A DNA stretch of 64,000 bases from 66-474 sp039923855 (GTDB lineage Bacteria > Pseudomonadota > Gammaproteobacteria > Xanthomonadales > Rhodanobacteraceae), in contig JBDTBW010000089.1 in NCBI GenBank assembly GCA_039923855.1, positions 20,219 to 84,218 of the forward strand, given 5' to 3'. Position numbers and translations under genes: made by a program. Under the pieces are notes generated by a model. It worked only from the letters and a program-made list of their open reading frames with translations, did no database searches and was not told the DNA's origin. Below are positions 28,793-38,500 of the stretch, piece by piece; positions within the stretch are counted from its first letter, which is position 1; the number at the start of each line of letters is the position of its first letter.

Positions 28793-29767
28793 TCAGCCGT
28801 TGCCCAGCAGGTCATAGGCCACCGCGCGCAAGCCCATCGAATAGCGCGCATAGCGGCCCGTGAGCGTTTCGCGCAGCACCGGCCACAGGCGGCGCGTACG
28901 AGCGGCAGGCAAACCGAGGCGCAACTCGAGATGCGCGAGTTTGCCGCGCACGTTATCGACATGCGCCGCGGGAACGCGCGCACCGAGCCACTGCAATCGC
29001 TGGAGCAACGCATTGCCGCGGCGGATCATCCATTCGAGATAGGCGATGCGCGGCTCGGCTGCGCGCGCCCATTTGTCCGCCAGGTTGCGGCGTTGTGCGC
29101 CGATCTGGTTGCCGCCGTGCTGGCGGTAATCCATCAACGGCGTTTCTAGGCAATCCACTTCGCCGATCGCCGCGGCGATGATCGCCAGCCATTCGTCGTG
29201 CACCCAGTCGCCGGGAAACGGCAACGCATCGGCCAGCAGCGCGCGGCGCAAGGCCAGTGTGGCGCCGGTCGCCAGATTTCGCCGCAACAACACCTCGAAA
29301 GCGCGGCCGCGATGGATACCAGCGATTTCCTCGCGGCTGGCTTCCAGCGCGCGAAACAGCGTGCACCGCAAATCCTTGCCATCGGCGTCGATCAATCGGG
29401 CGTCCGCATGCAGCAGGCCCAGGCGCGGGCGCCGTTCGAACGGCGCGAGCATCGCGGCGAGTTTGGCCCGATGCCAGACATCGTCCTGATCGCAGAGAAA
29501 AAGAATGTCGCTGGACGCATCGCCCAATGCGGCCTCGAAGTTTTTCGCGTAACCGAGATTCCCCGGATTGCGTGCGAGCGAAACGCCGATCCCGCGCGCG
29601 ATCGCGGCTTCGCGCAGCGAGGCCAGCAAATCCCAGGTGCCGTCGCGCGATGCGTCGTCGCGCACCACGATTTCAGCCGGCAGCCGCGTTTGCGCCAGCA
29701 GGCTGTCCCACAAGGCGGGAAGGAAACGAATGCCGTTGTAGGTGCACAGCACGACGGAAGCCGACAT
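28793..29767 (-). CDS. Family 2 glycosyltransferase
   Basis: 324-aa GT-A fold enzyme: VVLCTYNGIRFLPALWDSLL and the Asp pair at 37-38 (VVRDDASRDGTW), then CDQDDVWH at 92-99. The DQDDVW motif is typical of rhamnosyltransferase-like GT2 enzymes acting on surface glycans. A helical C-terminal part follows (LRLGLPAARTRRLW). Donor and acceptor are unknown. It lies between an epimerase-like gene and mrcB on the same strand, an envelope-related setting. Confidence 0.85.
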   Translation of the reverse strand: MSASVVLCTYNGIRFLPALWDSLLAQTRLPAEIVVRDDASRDGTWDLLASLREAAIARGIGVSLARNPGNLGYAKNFEAALGDASSDILFLCDQDDVWHRAKLAAMLAPFERRPRLGLLHADARLIDADGKDLRCTLFRALEASREEIAGIHRGRAFEVLLRRNLATGATLALRRALLADALPFPGDWVHDEWLAIIAAAIGEVDCLETPLMDYRQHGGNQIGAQRRNLADKWARAAEPRIAYLEWMIRRGNALLQRLQWLGARVPAAHVDNVRGKLAHLELRLGLPAARTRRLWPVLRETLTGRYARYSMGLRAVAYDLLGNG

Positions 29768-29842
29768 GCGCGAATCCGATAAAAGAAAGCGCGCGAAGTT
29801 TAAACGTTCGCGGGGATTGGCACAGCAGCGCGGATCGCGCCG

Positions 29843-30700
29843 TCAAAGTCCGAAGCTGCGCGCATCCGGATGGAACCCGCGTGGATGCACGCCCAGCAAT
29901 CGTTCCAGATCGCCATTGTCGGCGATCAAATCCTCGCGCAAGCGCGACAATGGGCCGCGCAACGGTGGCAACAGCCGCGCTGTGACGGCGGTGACGAATG
30001 CAGGCATCGGCAATGGCAGCGTCCGCGCCGGCAGACTCGCGCGCACCCGCGCGAACATCGCCGCCGCGCTCAGGCGTTCGCCGCCGCCAACTTGCACGAT
30101 GCGATCGAGCGCTAACGGCGTTTCCAATGCGGTCAGCGCCGCCAATGCCAAATCCTGCGCATGCACGGGTTGACGCAATCCCGTTCCCGCTGGCTCCGGG
30201 AAAACGCGCCAACGCAGCGCGCGGCGCGCAATCGGGCTCAGGCTGCCGTCCGTGCCGGCGCCATAGATCAGGGTCGGACGCAGAATGGTCCAGCCGATGC
30301 CGCGTTGCGCGCATACTTCCGCCACGGCGGCTTCCGCATCGCGCAGGCGTTGCGCCAGCGCGCGTTCGGCGGCGACCGGGGACGCGCGTTTGCTGTCCGC
30401 GCTCATCGAACTGGTGGCGACCATGCGCCTCAACGCGGGAAGCTGCGCGCATTGCAACCATGACGCGAGCGAATCCAGCGGAGCGAAGCTGATCAGCGAT
30501 TGCGCGTCATCGACGCCAGAAGGACAGGCGTCTGGCAGATGGCCACGCAGCCATTCAATCCCGCCACAGTTTTCACGCGGCAACCGCGACACCGCGAACG
30601 TGCGCGCACCGCGTTCGGCCAGCATCGGCAACAGGAAGCGGCCGACCTGGCTGCTCGCGCCGAATAGCAGTACCGGCGCAAAGACTGGATCCCGTGTCAT
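29843..30700 (-). CDS. NAD-dependent epimerase/dehydratase-like SDR protein
   Basis: 285 aa with a Rossmann dinucleotide-binding N-terminus (VLLFGASSQVGRFLLP, glycines at 14-20) and an extended-SDR layout (VATSSMSADS, where a Ser is expected, and GWTILRPTLIYGAGTDGSLSPIARR, the RPTLIYG block of UDP-sugar epimerases and complex I-like NDUFA9 proteins). The classical YxxxK is not obvious, so the protein may be a non-catalytic or atypical member. The start ATG at 30700 follows the next upstream gene by about 40 nt. Confidence 0.78.
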   Translation of the reverse strand: MTRDPVFAPVLLFGASSQVGRFLLPMLAERGARTFAVSRLPRENCGGIEWLRGHLPDACPSGVDDAQSLISFAPLDSLASWLQCAQLPALRRMVATSSMSADSKRASPVAAERALAQRLRDAEAAVAEVCAQRGIGWTILRPTLIYGAGTDGSLSPIARRALRWRVFPEPAGTGLRQPVHAQDLALAALTALETPLALDRIVQVGGGERLSAAAMFARVRASLPARTLPLPMPAFVTAVTARLLPPLRGPLSRLREDLIADNGDLERLLGVHPRGFHPDARSFGL

Positions 30701-30740
30701 CGCACGCTCTTGTGCTGCACGGGATGAGTGCATCCTGCAC

Positions 30741-32417
30741 TCAATTTCCGTAGCCGATCCGCGCATCCGTCTCATCGATGCGCGGATCGCCGGGCGCAAG
30801 CCGCCGCGCCTCGTCCAGCGCGCGGCGCGCATCGTCATAGCGGCCCTGATCGCCAAGCTTGCGCGCGCGGTCGATCCATGCGCTGCCGAGATCCTGTTGC
30901 ATCGGAGACAATGCCGGATCACCGGGGCTCAATTGCGCCAACGTTGCCAGCAGATCGCCGGCGTGTTGCAGACGGCCCCCGTGCATCGCCTGTCCAAACA
31001 GATCGTGCGCCATCCGCGGCAGCGTTTGCAAGCCGGCCTGGGCTTGCGCGTTGCCGCCGTCGATCGCAAGTGCGGCGCGATACAAGTCATAGGCGCTGTC
31101 GCCGGGCGGCAGCATCAGTTCGCCGCGATGCGCAGCATTGTTCGCCTGCCGCACCAACCGTGCGACCTTGGCCGACAGCGCGGGCGACAAGGCCGGCGTG
31201 AACGGCGGTTGCCCCGCATCGGCGGTGCGCGGCGTCCGCGCGGAGGCGTGCATGCGCGAACGCGCGGCGGCGAGATCGGCGGATTTCGGCGCCAACTTGC
31301 CGGCAGCATCCAACAGTTGCTTCGCATCATCCTGATTCCCCGAATCGATCGCGGCATTGGCGCGCACGATCAGCGCCTGCGCGACTTGGCCGAGTCCCTG
31401 GCGCGCCCCGGCGTTGCCGGGATCGTCGGCGAGCACGGCCTGGAATTGCGCGAGCGCGTTGTCGTTGCCCGTGCCGGTGAACTTGCCCGCGCGCAGATCG
31501 GTTTCGCCTTGCGCGAGATGACGATCGCGTTGTGCCTGCGAATCGTGTTCGGCCTGCGCGATCGCCGCGCGCAGGGCCGGCAACTGCGCGTTGCTCGGCA
31601 GCAATCCCGCCAGCCGATCGAGCGTGCGCTGCGCGCCGGCACGATCGCCCCTGGCCAATTGATCCTTGACGCGCGCGGCCAGCGCGTCGCCGACCTGGTC
31701 GAGCCCGTGCCGCGCAACCGCGTTGCCAGGTTCGGCCGCCAGCACGCGCCGGTACAACCCGGCGGCGCCGCTCCTGCCGTCGATGCGGCCCGCCGCCAGT
31801 GCCGCCTGCGCCTGATCGAGCGAAGTTTCGACGCCGGTGCCGTGGCTGGCGGACTTGGCCAATGCTGCGTCAACTTCCGCGACGCCGGAACCGCCGCCGA
31901 GCAGACCGCGCGCTTCCTCCAGCGCCGCGCGCGCGTCATCGAGCTTGCCGGCATTCAGTTCCTGTTTCGCGCGCGCCAACTCTGCCGCGCCGACCTTGCG
32001 CAAACCGCCCAGCGCCTGCTCGCTGTCCGGATCGAGCGCCAACGCCGCTTCGTACAAATCGCGCGCGCTGTCGGGCGAGCCGGAGAGTTTGCCCTGCCCC
32101 AGCGCCTGATCGGCGCGCGTCAACAGCGAATTCAACTGGGTGCGCGGCAGATCCGCGCGCAACGTGTTCTGGTGACTCCACACCCACACGCCGCCGAGCA
32201 CCACGATCGCGATGACCACGCCGATCACCCACGCGAATGCGCGACGCGGCGGTGACGACGCGGCGGTGCGCGCACGGCGCGGCGCGTCGATCGACAATGA
32301 AGGCAGATCGTCCGATTCACGCTGCGGTGGCAGCGCGTCGAGATTGTCGAGATCGCCGAATACCGGCTCGGTGCGTGCGCGGGGATCGCGCGAGGGTGGA
32401 TCCTGGCGTCCGCTCAT
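30741..32417 (-). CDS. TPR-repeat membrane protein, unknown function
   Basis: 558 aa. An acidic cytoplasmic N-terminus is followed by a single transmembrane helix (AFAWVIGVVIAIVVLGGVWVW, about 59-79) and a long Ala-rich region of TPR-like repeats (DLYEAALALDPDSEQALGGL, FQAVLADDPGNAGARQGLGQV and YDLYRAALAIDGGNAQAQAGL are aligned units). The repeat count suggests a scaffold in the periplasm. It lies between relA and the epimerase-like gene. I do not recognise an orthologous name. Confidence 0.8.
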   Translation of the reverse strand: MSGRQDPPSRDPRARTEPVFGDLDNLDALPPQRESDDLPSLSIDAPRRARTAASSPPRRAFAWVIGVVIAIVVLGGVWVWSHQNTLRADLPRTQLNSLLTRADQALGQGKLSGSPDSARDLYEAALALDPDSEQALGGLRKVGAAELARAKQELNAGKLDDARAALEEARGLLGGGSGVAEVDAALAKSASHGTGVETSLDQAQAALAAGRIDGRSGAAGLYRRVLAAEPGNAVARHGLDQVGDALAARVKDQLARGDRAGAQRTLDRLAGLLPSNAQLPALRAAIAQAEHDSQAQRDRHLAQGETDLRAGKFTGTGNDNALAQFQAVLADDPGNAGARQGLGQVAQALIVRANAAIDSGNQDDAKQLLDAAGKLAPKSADLAAARSRMHASARTPRTADAGQPPFTPALSPALSAKVARLVRQANNAAHRGELMLPPGDSAYDLYRAALAIDGGNAQAQAGLQTLPRMAHDLFGQAMHGGRLQHAGDLLATLAQLSPGDPALSPMQQDLGSAWIDRARKLGDQGRYDDARRALDEARRLAPGDPRIDETDARIGYGN

Positions 32418-32493
32418 GAATTTCCATGATGAGTGTGGGCCGCCGCAAGCTTAGCACCGCGCGCCCGATGTCGAACGCGCGCGGTGCCCGCGT

Positions 32494-34623
32494 TCAGGCG
32501 CTGGCAAGCCGGCGCGCGTCGATCACGTTGGATAAAGCGGACAGCTTCGCCAGCAGTGACGACAATTCGCCGAAGTCGCGCAGACGCAAGGTGAAGCGCA
32601 TCGAGACTTCGCCGTGCGATGGATCGCTGCGACTGTTCGAGGCGACGATTTGCGCGCCGGCGTTGGCGATGGTGTTGGTCACATCGCGTTGCAGATTCTT
32701 GCGGTCGTAACCGGACACCGCGATGTCGACCTCGTAGGCCCGCTCTGGCGCGCTGCCCCAATGCACCTCGATCACGCGTTCGCTCGCGCGCTCGCGCAGG
32801 CGCGCCAGGCTCGCGCAATCGGCACGGTGCACGGTGACACCGCGCCCGCGGGTGATGAAGCCCGCAACCGCATCGCCCGGCAGCGGCTGGCAGCAGCGCG
32901 CCAACGTGGTCAAGAGATTGCCGACGCCCTCGATCGTCAATGCGACATGTTTCGGCGCGGCGCGCGACGATGGCGATTTCATTGTCGTGATCGCCGGCGC
33001 CGGTTGCGGCTCTGTCTCGCCCAGCGCGCGCGCCAGCGCGCCGGTACCGACTTCGCCGAGCGCCAGCGCGATCAGCAACTCCTCGTGCGTTTTTTGTCCA
33101 AGCTTGCCGTGCACGCGCTCGACGGCGCGCTCGCTCAAAGCGAGGCGTTTCAATTCGCGTTCCAGTATTTGCCGGCCCGCCGCGAGATTGCCATCGGCTT
33201 CGGCGCGCCGGAACCATGCCCGCACTTTGTCGCGCGCGCTGGCGGTGTGCAGGAATCCCTGATGCGGCGACAGCCAGTCGCGGCGCGGCGCGGGTTCCTT
33301 CGCGGTGAGAATTTCGACGCGATCGCCGCTGGCGGGCTGGTGTGTCAAAGGCACGATCCGTCCGTTGACCTTGGCGCCGCGGCAGCGATGCCCGACCATC
33401 GTATGCACGTGGTAGGCGAAATCCAGCACGGTGGCGCCGGCAGCGAGATCGAACACCTCGCCTTTCGGCGTCAAGAGATAAACGCGATCCTCGGCCAGTT
33501 CGCCACGCAACCCCGCGAGCAAAGCCGCGCCGTCCTCGCCGTCATCCTCGCGCGCTTCCAGCAATCGCCGCATCCACGCCACGCGTTTTTGATACGCGGC
33601 ATCGGCGCCACCGCCTTCCTTGTAACGCCAATGCGCGGCCACGCCCAACTCCGCCGCGCGGTGCATCTCGCGGGTGCGGATCTGCACTTCCAGCGTCTTG
33701 CCGCCGGGGCCGATCACGGCGGTATGCAGCGATTGGTAATCGTTGCCCTTGGGACGCGCGATGTAGTCGTCGAACTCGCCCGGCAGATTCGGCCACAGCG
33801 CGTGCACCACGCCGAGCGCGGCGTAGCAGTCGCCGATGCCGCCGGTCAGCACGCGCAACGCGCGGATGTCGTAGAGCTCGCCGAATTCGACGCCCTTGCG
33901 CTGCATTTTTTTCCAGATCGAATGGATATGCTTGGGTCGGCCGGCGACGTCGGCGTCGATGCCTTGCTCGCGCAGCGCCGCGCGCAGCGCGTCGGTACAA
34001 CGCACGATCCAGGCTTCGCGAACGGCGCGGCGCTCGTCCAGCAACGCGGCGATCCGCTTGTAGGTCTGCGGCTGCAGGTAGCGGAATGCGATGTCCTCCA
34101 GTTCCCACTTGACCTGCCAGATGCCCAGCCGGTTGGCCAGTGGCGCATGGATGTCGTCGGTCAGTTCGGCCAGTGCGCGCCGCTGCGGCTCGGGCCATTC
34201 CGCGGCGGTGCGCATCGTCGCCAACTGCCGCGCCAGCAAGAGATACACCACCCGCAGGTCGCGGATGATCGCCAGCAGCAGGCGCCGCAAACCTTCCGCA
34301 CCGCCGTGACCACCGCGTTGGGCGTGCAGCATCCACACCCGCTCGGCTTCGCGCTGACCCTCGACCAGCCGCCGCACCGACGCGGATAATCCGGCCGATT
34401 GCGTCGCCCATACTCCGGGGTTGTCGCGCGCAAGCGCATACCACCATGCCGCCGCGCGGGTATCGTCATCGCAACCCAGCGCATCGAGCAACTCGCAGAC
34501 CTTCCCGGTCAGCGCGCGTTCCCCGGCGACAAGAGATTGCGCGACGACGCGCGGTGCGCGATCGGCTCCGGTCGCCTCGGTGGCTTGCGTATCTTGATCA
34601 GGGGTGCTCACGATCCGACTCAT
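32494..34623 (-). CDS. relA: GTP pyrophosphokinase RelA
   Basis: Ribosome-associated (p)ppGpp synthetase of the stringent response, 709 aa. An N-terminal pseudo-hydrolase domain lacks the HDxxED motif (AQRGGHGGAEGL stands where it would be), so the protein should be synthetase only, as in E. coli RelA rather than SpoT. The synthetase domain is intact (YDIRALRVLTGGIGDCYAALGVVH, GNDYQSLHTAV, EVQIRTREMHRAAELGVAAHW). It is followed by a TGS domain (VYLLTPKGEVFDLAAGATVLDFAYHVHT) and a C-terminal ACT-like domain. ATG at 34623; a GTG two codons earlier is possible. Confidence 0.93.
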   Translation of the reverse strand: MSRIVSTPDQDTQATEATGADRAPRVVAQSLVAGERALTGKVCELLDALGCDDDTRAAAWWYALARDNPGVWATQSAGLSASVRRLVEGQREAERVWMLHAQRGGHGGAEGLRRLLLAIIRDLRVVYLLLARQLATMRTAAEWPEPQRRALAELTDDIHAPLANRLGIWQVKWELEDIAFRYLQPQTYKRIAALLDERRAVREAWIVRCTDALRAALREQGIDADVAGRPKHIHSIWKKMQRKGVEFGELYDIRALRVLTGGIGDCYAALGVVHALWPNLPGEFDDYIARPKGNDYQSLHTAVIGPGGKTLEVQIRTREMHRAAELGVAAHWRYKEGGGADAAYQKRVAWMRRLLEAREDDGEDGAALLAGLRGELAEDRVYLLTPKGEVFDLAAGATVLDFAYHVHTMVGHRCRGAKVNGRIVPLTHQPASGDRVEILTAKEPAPRRDWLSPHQGFLHTASARDKVRAWFRRAEADGNLAAGRQILERELKRLALSERAVERVHGKLGQKTHEELLIALALGEVGTGALARALGETEPQPAPAITTMKSPSSRAAPKHVALTIEGVGNLLTTLARCCQPLPGDAVAGFITRGRGVTVHRADCASLARLRERASERVIEVHWGSAPERAYEVDIAVSGYDRKNLQRDVTNTIANAGAQIVASNSRSDPSHGEVSMRFTLRLRDFGELSSLLAKLSALSNVIDARRLASA

Positions 34624-34640
34624 CGCCACAACGCAAGGAA

Positions 34641-34754
34641 ATCTTCTGCAAAACGTCGCGAGGATAAGCAGGTTGATCGGATGGCGTCAGATAACCGCCC
34701 TGATCCAGGCACCGCCGGCAGCCAAGATGCCGAGCGCAGCAACTTTGCGAAGAT
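34641..34754 (+). repeat. R4 structured repeat, copy A (relA upstream region)
   Basis: 114 bp with inverted ends ATCTTCTGCAAA and TTTGCGAAGAT, and an internal hairpin GGATGGCG/CGCCCTGATCC. It shares the blocks AAGCAGGTTG, GCACCGCCGGC and AAGATGCCGAGCGCAG with copies C and D, but its stem sequences differ. It lies between the divergent relA and 34856 genes. Confidence 0.75.
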
Positions 34755-34855
34755 TCCCAAGCGGAAAGCCTGCTGAAAGGGCCACAGTGTAACCGTTGCG
34801 TCGCGTCGACCAGCCCCTGTGACGGCGCGCATCCCGCTGCTATGATCGCGAACTT

Positions 34856-35320
34856 ATGCGTATCCGACTTGCGTTGCCAACCGCCCTTTGCCTGCTGCTG
34901 GCCGCACTGCCGGCGTTTGCCCAGCAGTTCTCCTCGCTGGAAGAACGCATGTCCGCGTCCGATTTCAAGGCATCCGGACTCGACAAGCTCTCGCCCGACG
35001 AGTTGAAGTATCTAGACGGCTGGTTGAGCACGCACCAACAGGTACGGACCGTCGGCGCCAACGGCAAGCCGGTGTTCTATCCGGAAGACACCCGGCGCCA
35101 GAAATTCGAAACCCATCTACTCGGCAGCTTCAGCGGCTGGAACGGCGCCTCGCAGTTCACCTTGAGCAACGGTCAGGTCTGGAAACAGGCCGAGGATGGC
35201 GCGGTGTCGTGCCCCACCGTCACCAACCCGACCGTCACCATCAAGCCGATGATCCTCGGAAGCTGGCTGATGTACGTGCAAGGGTGTGGGGAGAGCGTGC
35301 GCGTGGAGCGGGTGAAGTAA
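34856..35320 (+). CDS. Small exported protein, unknown
   Basis: 154 aa with a clean signal peptide (MRIRLALPTALCLLLAALPAFA, cleavage before QQ). The mature domain has LDKLSPDELKYLDGWL, FETHLLGSFSGWNG, FTLSNGQVWKQAEDG and SWLMYVQGCGESVRVERV, with two Cys (positions near VSCPTV and VQGCGE) able to form a disulfide. Such proteins recur in xanthomonads with no known function. An R4 element starts 2 nt after the stop codon. Confidence 0.8.
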   Translation: MRIRLALPTALCLLLAALPAFAQQFSSLEERMSASDFKASGLDKLSPDELKYLDGWLSTHQQVRTVGANGKPVFYPEDTRRQKFETHLLGSFSGWNGASQFTLSNGQVWKQAEDGAVSCPTVTNPTVTIKPMILGSWLMYVQGCGESVRVERVK

Positions 35321-35322
35321 GT

Positions 35323-35572
35323 GTGGTTTGAAAAGCTGCTGCGCTCGGCCTGATTCAATCGATATGTTGCGTGCCGGCGGTGCTCGAAGCACAGCTAGCA
35401 ACTGTCCATGGTGCGTTTCCCGATCGGCATCCATGCCTCACCCTCTGCCATTGCGCGCGATTCCACTGGTATCGCGCAAGCGCAATGGCTTCGGCCTGCG
35501 CTCCGGCGGCGTGCAATCCCGGATCAAGTCCGGGGCAGGCCCTGCCTTCGTTCGCGACGCTTTTGAAACCAC
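35323..35572 (-). repeat. R4 structured repeat, copy B (expanded, reverse orientation)
   Basis: 250 bp with inverted ends GTGGTTTGAAAAGC and GCTTTTGAAACCAC. On the minus strand it carries the R4 blocks GCGAACGAAGGCAGG, ACGCCGCCGGAGCGCAGG, CGAGCACCGCCGGCACGCAA and CCGAGCGCAGCAGC. The extra length is internal, including hairpins CCCGGA-tcaag-TCCGGG and GCGCGATTCC/ATCGCGC. It fills the whole gap, starting 2 nt after the 34856 gene's stop and ending 8 nt before the hrpA stop. Confidence 0.75.
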
Positions 35573-35580
35573 TCATCACT

Positions 35581-38500
35581 TCACCGCGTTCGTTCTTGTC
35601 GCATCGCCTCCAACGCCCTCGCCAACCGCTTTGGTGAAACGGGTTCCGCGGTTTTCAATTCCTGCGCAAACAGCGACACCCGCCACTCCTCGATCAGCCA
35701 GCGCAGGGTTTCCAGCGCTTCGCCGTGTTCGCCGGCGGCTTGTCTCGCCCATAGCTCGCGCCAGTACGGCAGAACCTGCAACAGCCGTGATTGGTCGCGC
35801 GCCGGATCTTCGCGCAACTTTTCCGCGCGTAGTCGCATCGCGCGCAGATAACGCGGCAGATGCGCCAGCCGGGCGTTCGACAATTCGCGCAGAAATCCGC
35901 TCTGCAAAAGCAAGTCCATTTGCTCGTGCAGATCGTCGTAATTGGCTAGTGCATAACCCAGCAGCGGAGGCGTGAGCCAGGGTTTCAATTCCGCCTGGGC
36001 GCCGATGATCGGCTCGGCCAATTGCAAACGTTGCATCGCCGCGGCGAACAACCCGCGCGCTAGCGATTCGCGCAGCGCCTGGAACGCGGCGCGCTCTCGC
36101 ACTTCCAGATCGTGTTCGGCCAGGAGATCGGAAAAACCACCCTCGACGAGATCGTCGCGAAATTCCTCGGCGCGCCCCAGCGGCGCATATTGCAATGCGA
36201 GCTTCGACGCGATCGGCAACTGCCGTCTCGCGCGTTTGAATTCCGGCGCCAGGGATAGTCGCAACAGGCGCTCCACCCCGCCGCGATGCGCGCGCCGCGC
36301 GTCTTCTTCGCGCTCGAACACGCGCAACGCGATGGTGCCGCCCAGATCGCTCAGTGCGGGATAAGCGGCAAGCCCGCCGCCGGAACACACTTCGCGCGGG
36401 ATCGCGTCGAAATCCCAGGCCTGCACGTCTTCGCAGACCAGTTCGGCGTCGGTCTTTCGCGAGAACGCTTCGCGCGCGCGGGCCTCCCATTGCGCGCGCA
36501 GCGCGGCGAGATCGCGGCCTTCCGCCAACGGCTTGCCGTGTTCATCGTGCACCGCGAAGCGCATCAGGAGATGCGGCGGCAATGCGGTCTGCGCAAATGC
36601 CGCCGTCTCGATCGGAACGCCGGTTGCGCGCGTGAGAAACGCCGCCAATGCTTGCGCCAGTGGCTGGTCGCGCGGCGCTTCCGCTTCCACGAACGCGCGT
36701 GCGAAATCCGGCGCGGGGACGACGTTGCGACGCGATGATTTTGGCAATCCCCGGATCAACGCGGCGACTTTTTCCGCAAGCATCCCCGGCACCAGCCATT
36801 CGCAACGCGCCACGGGGATCGCGTTCAACAGGGCAAGCGGTAATCGCAGGCTCACGCCGTCGGCGGCGTCGCCCGGCACGAAACGGTATTCGAACCACAA
36901 GCGGTGGCCGGCTAACTCGAGTGTGGAGGGAAACGCACCGGCATCGTGATCGGGCGCCGCTACCAGCACGTCGGCGAGCGACCAGCGCAAGGCGGCGCGC
37001 TGCGCGGGCGCGGCCTTGCGGTACCATGCCTCCAGCGCGGCGGTCGTCGAAATCCCGGTCGGCAATTTGCCGGTGAAGAACGCCGCGAGTTCCTCGTCGG
37101 ACTTCAGGAGATCGCCGCGCCGCTGTTGCGCCTCGCTCTCGCGCGCCTGCGCAAGCACGCGCGCATTGGCGCGCAAAAAATCCGCGCGCACGTCCAACTC
37201 GCATCGTGCCAACGCTTCTCGCAGGAAAATCGCATGCGCGAGTCGCGGATCCTGTTTGGCGAACATCACCGTGCGTCGCTCGACCAGCGTCAAACCGAAC
37301 AACGTGACTTGTTCGTGTGCGATCACCGCGCCGCGCTTGCGCGACCAGTGCGGCTCTCTGCATGTGCGCCGCAACAGATGCGCGGCCTGGCACTCGATCC
37401 AGTGCTGCTCGATCCGCGCGCATTGCATGCCGTACACCTTGCCGCCGAGATCGAGGATCTGCGCGGCGATAACCCATTGCGGTGGCGATTTCGCCAGCGC
37501 CGAGCCAGGGAAAACCCGGAACTTGCGCTCGCGCGTGCCGCGATAGACACCGCGCTCGTCCTTGCGCGCGACGTTGGTGGGAATGCCGGCGAGCAGCGCG
37601 CAGTGTATGGCTTGATAAAGCTCGGAACCCGAAACCCCGGTCCCGGCCTCGTGCGTCAAGAGCAACAACTGCCGGTGCAACTCGCGCCATTCGCGCATCC
37701 GCAGGAAATTGAGAAAATGCCGCGTGCACCAGTCGCGCAGTTTCGACTGCGTCAACTCCTCGTGCGCCAGTCGATACGCGCGCCAAAGATTCAGCACGCC
37801 GACGAAATCGGATTTTGGATCGGCGAATGCCGCGTGCGCGGTGTCCGCTTGCGCGCGAGCATCAGCCGGCCTTTCACGTGGATCCTGGGTGCCGAGAAAA
37901 GCGACGACCGGCAGCACCTCCGGCAGCACGTGCAGGCGTTGTGCCTCGATCAACATGCGCGCCAGTTGCACGTCGATCGGGATGCGCGCGAGTTGGCGGC
38001 CGATGTCCGTAAGGTTGCGCGCATCGTCGACCGCGCCGAGTTCCGCCAACCGCCGCCAGCCGTCGGCGATCACACGCGGTTCGGGCGGATCGATGAACGG
38101 AAACGATTCGACGTCGCCCAAACCCTGCGACAACATCCGCAGGATTACATCCGCCAGTGAACTGCGGCGGATTTCCGGATCTGTGTAACGCGGCCGCGCG
38201 GCGTAATCGGCCTCGTCGTACAGGCGCACGCACACGCCGGCCCCGACCCGGCCGCAGCGACCGGCGCGCTGATCCGCCGCGGCTTGCGAGATCGGTTCGA
38301 TATGCAGCCGCTCGATCTGATTGCGCTGCGAATAACGTTTGACGCGCGCCGTTCCGCTGTCGATCACGTAACGGATGCGGGGCACCGTCAGCGAAGTTTC
38401 GGCGACATTGGTCGCCAGCACGATGCGCCGCGCCGCGCCCGGCTTGAATACGCGATCCTGATCGCCCGCGGACAGCCGCGCATACAGCGGCAGGATTTCC

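Noticed and set aside
30285..32255. 656-aa open frame opposite the TPR membrane protein and epimerase-like gene
   Set aside because: Spans the antisense of two separate genes and has no domain.
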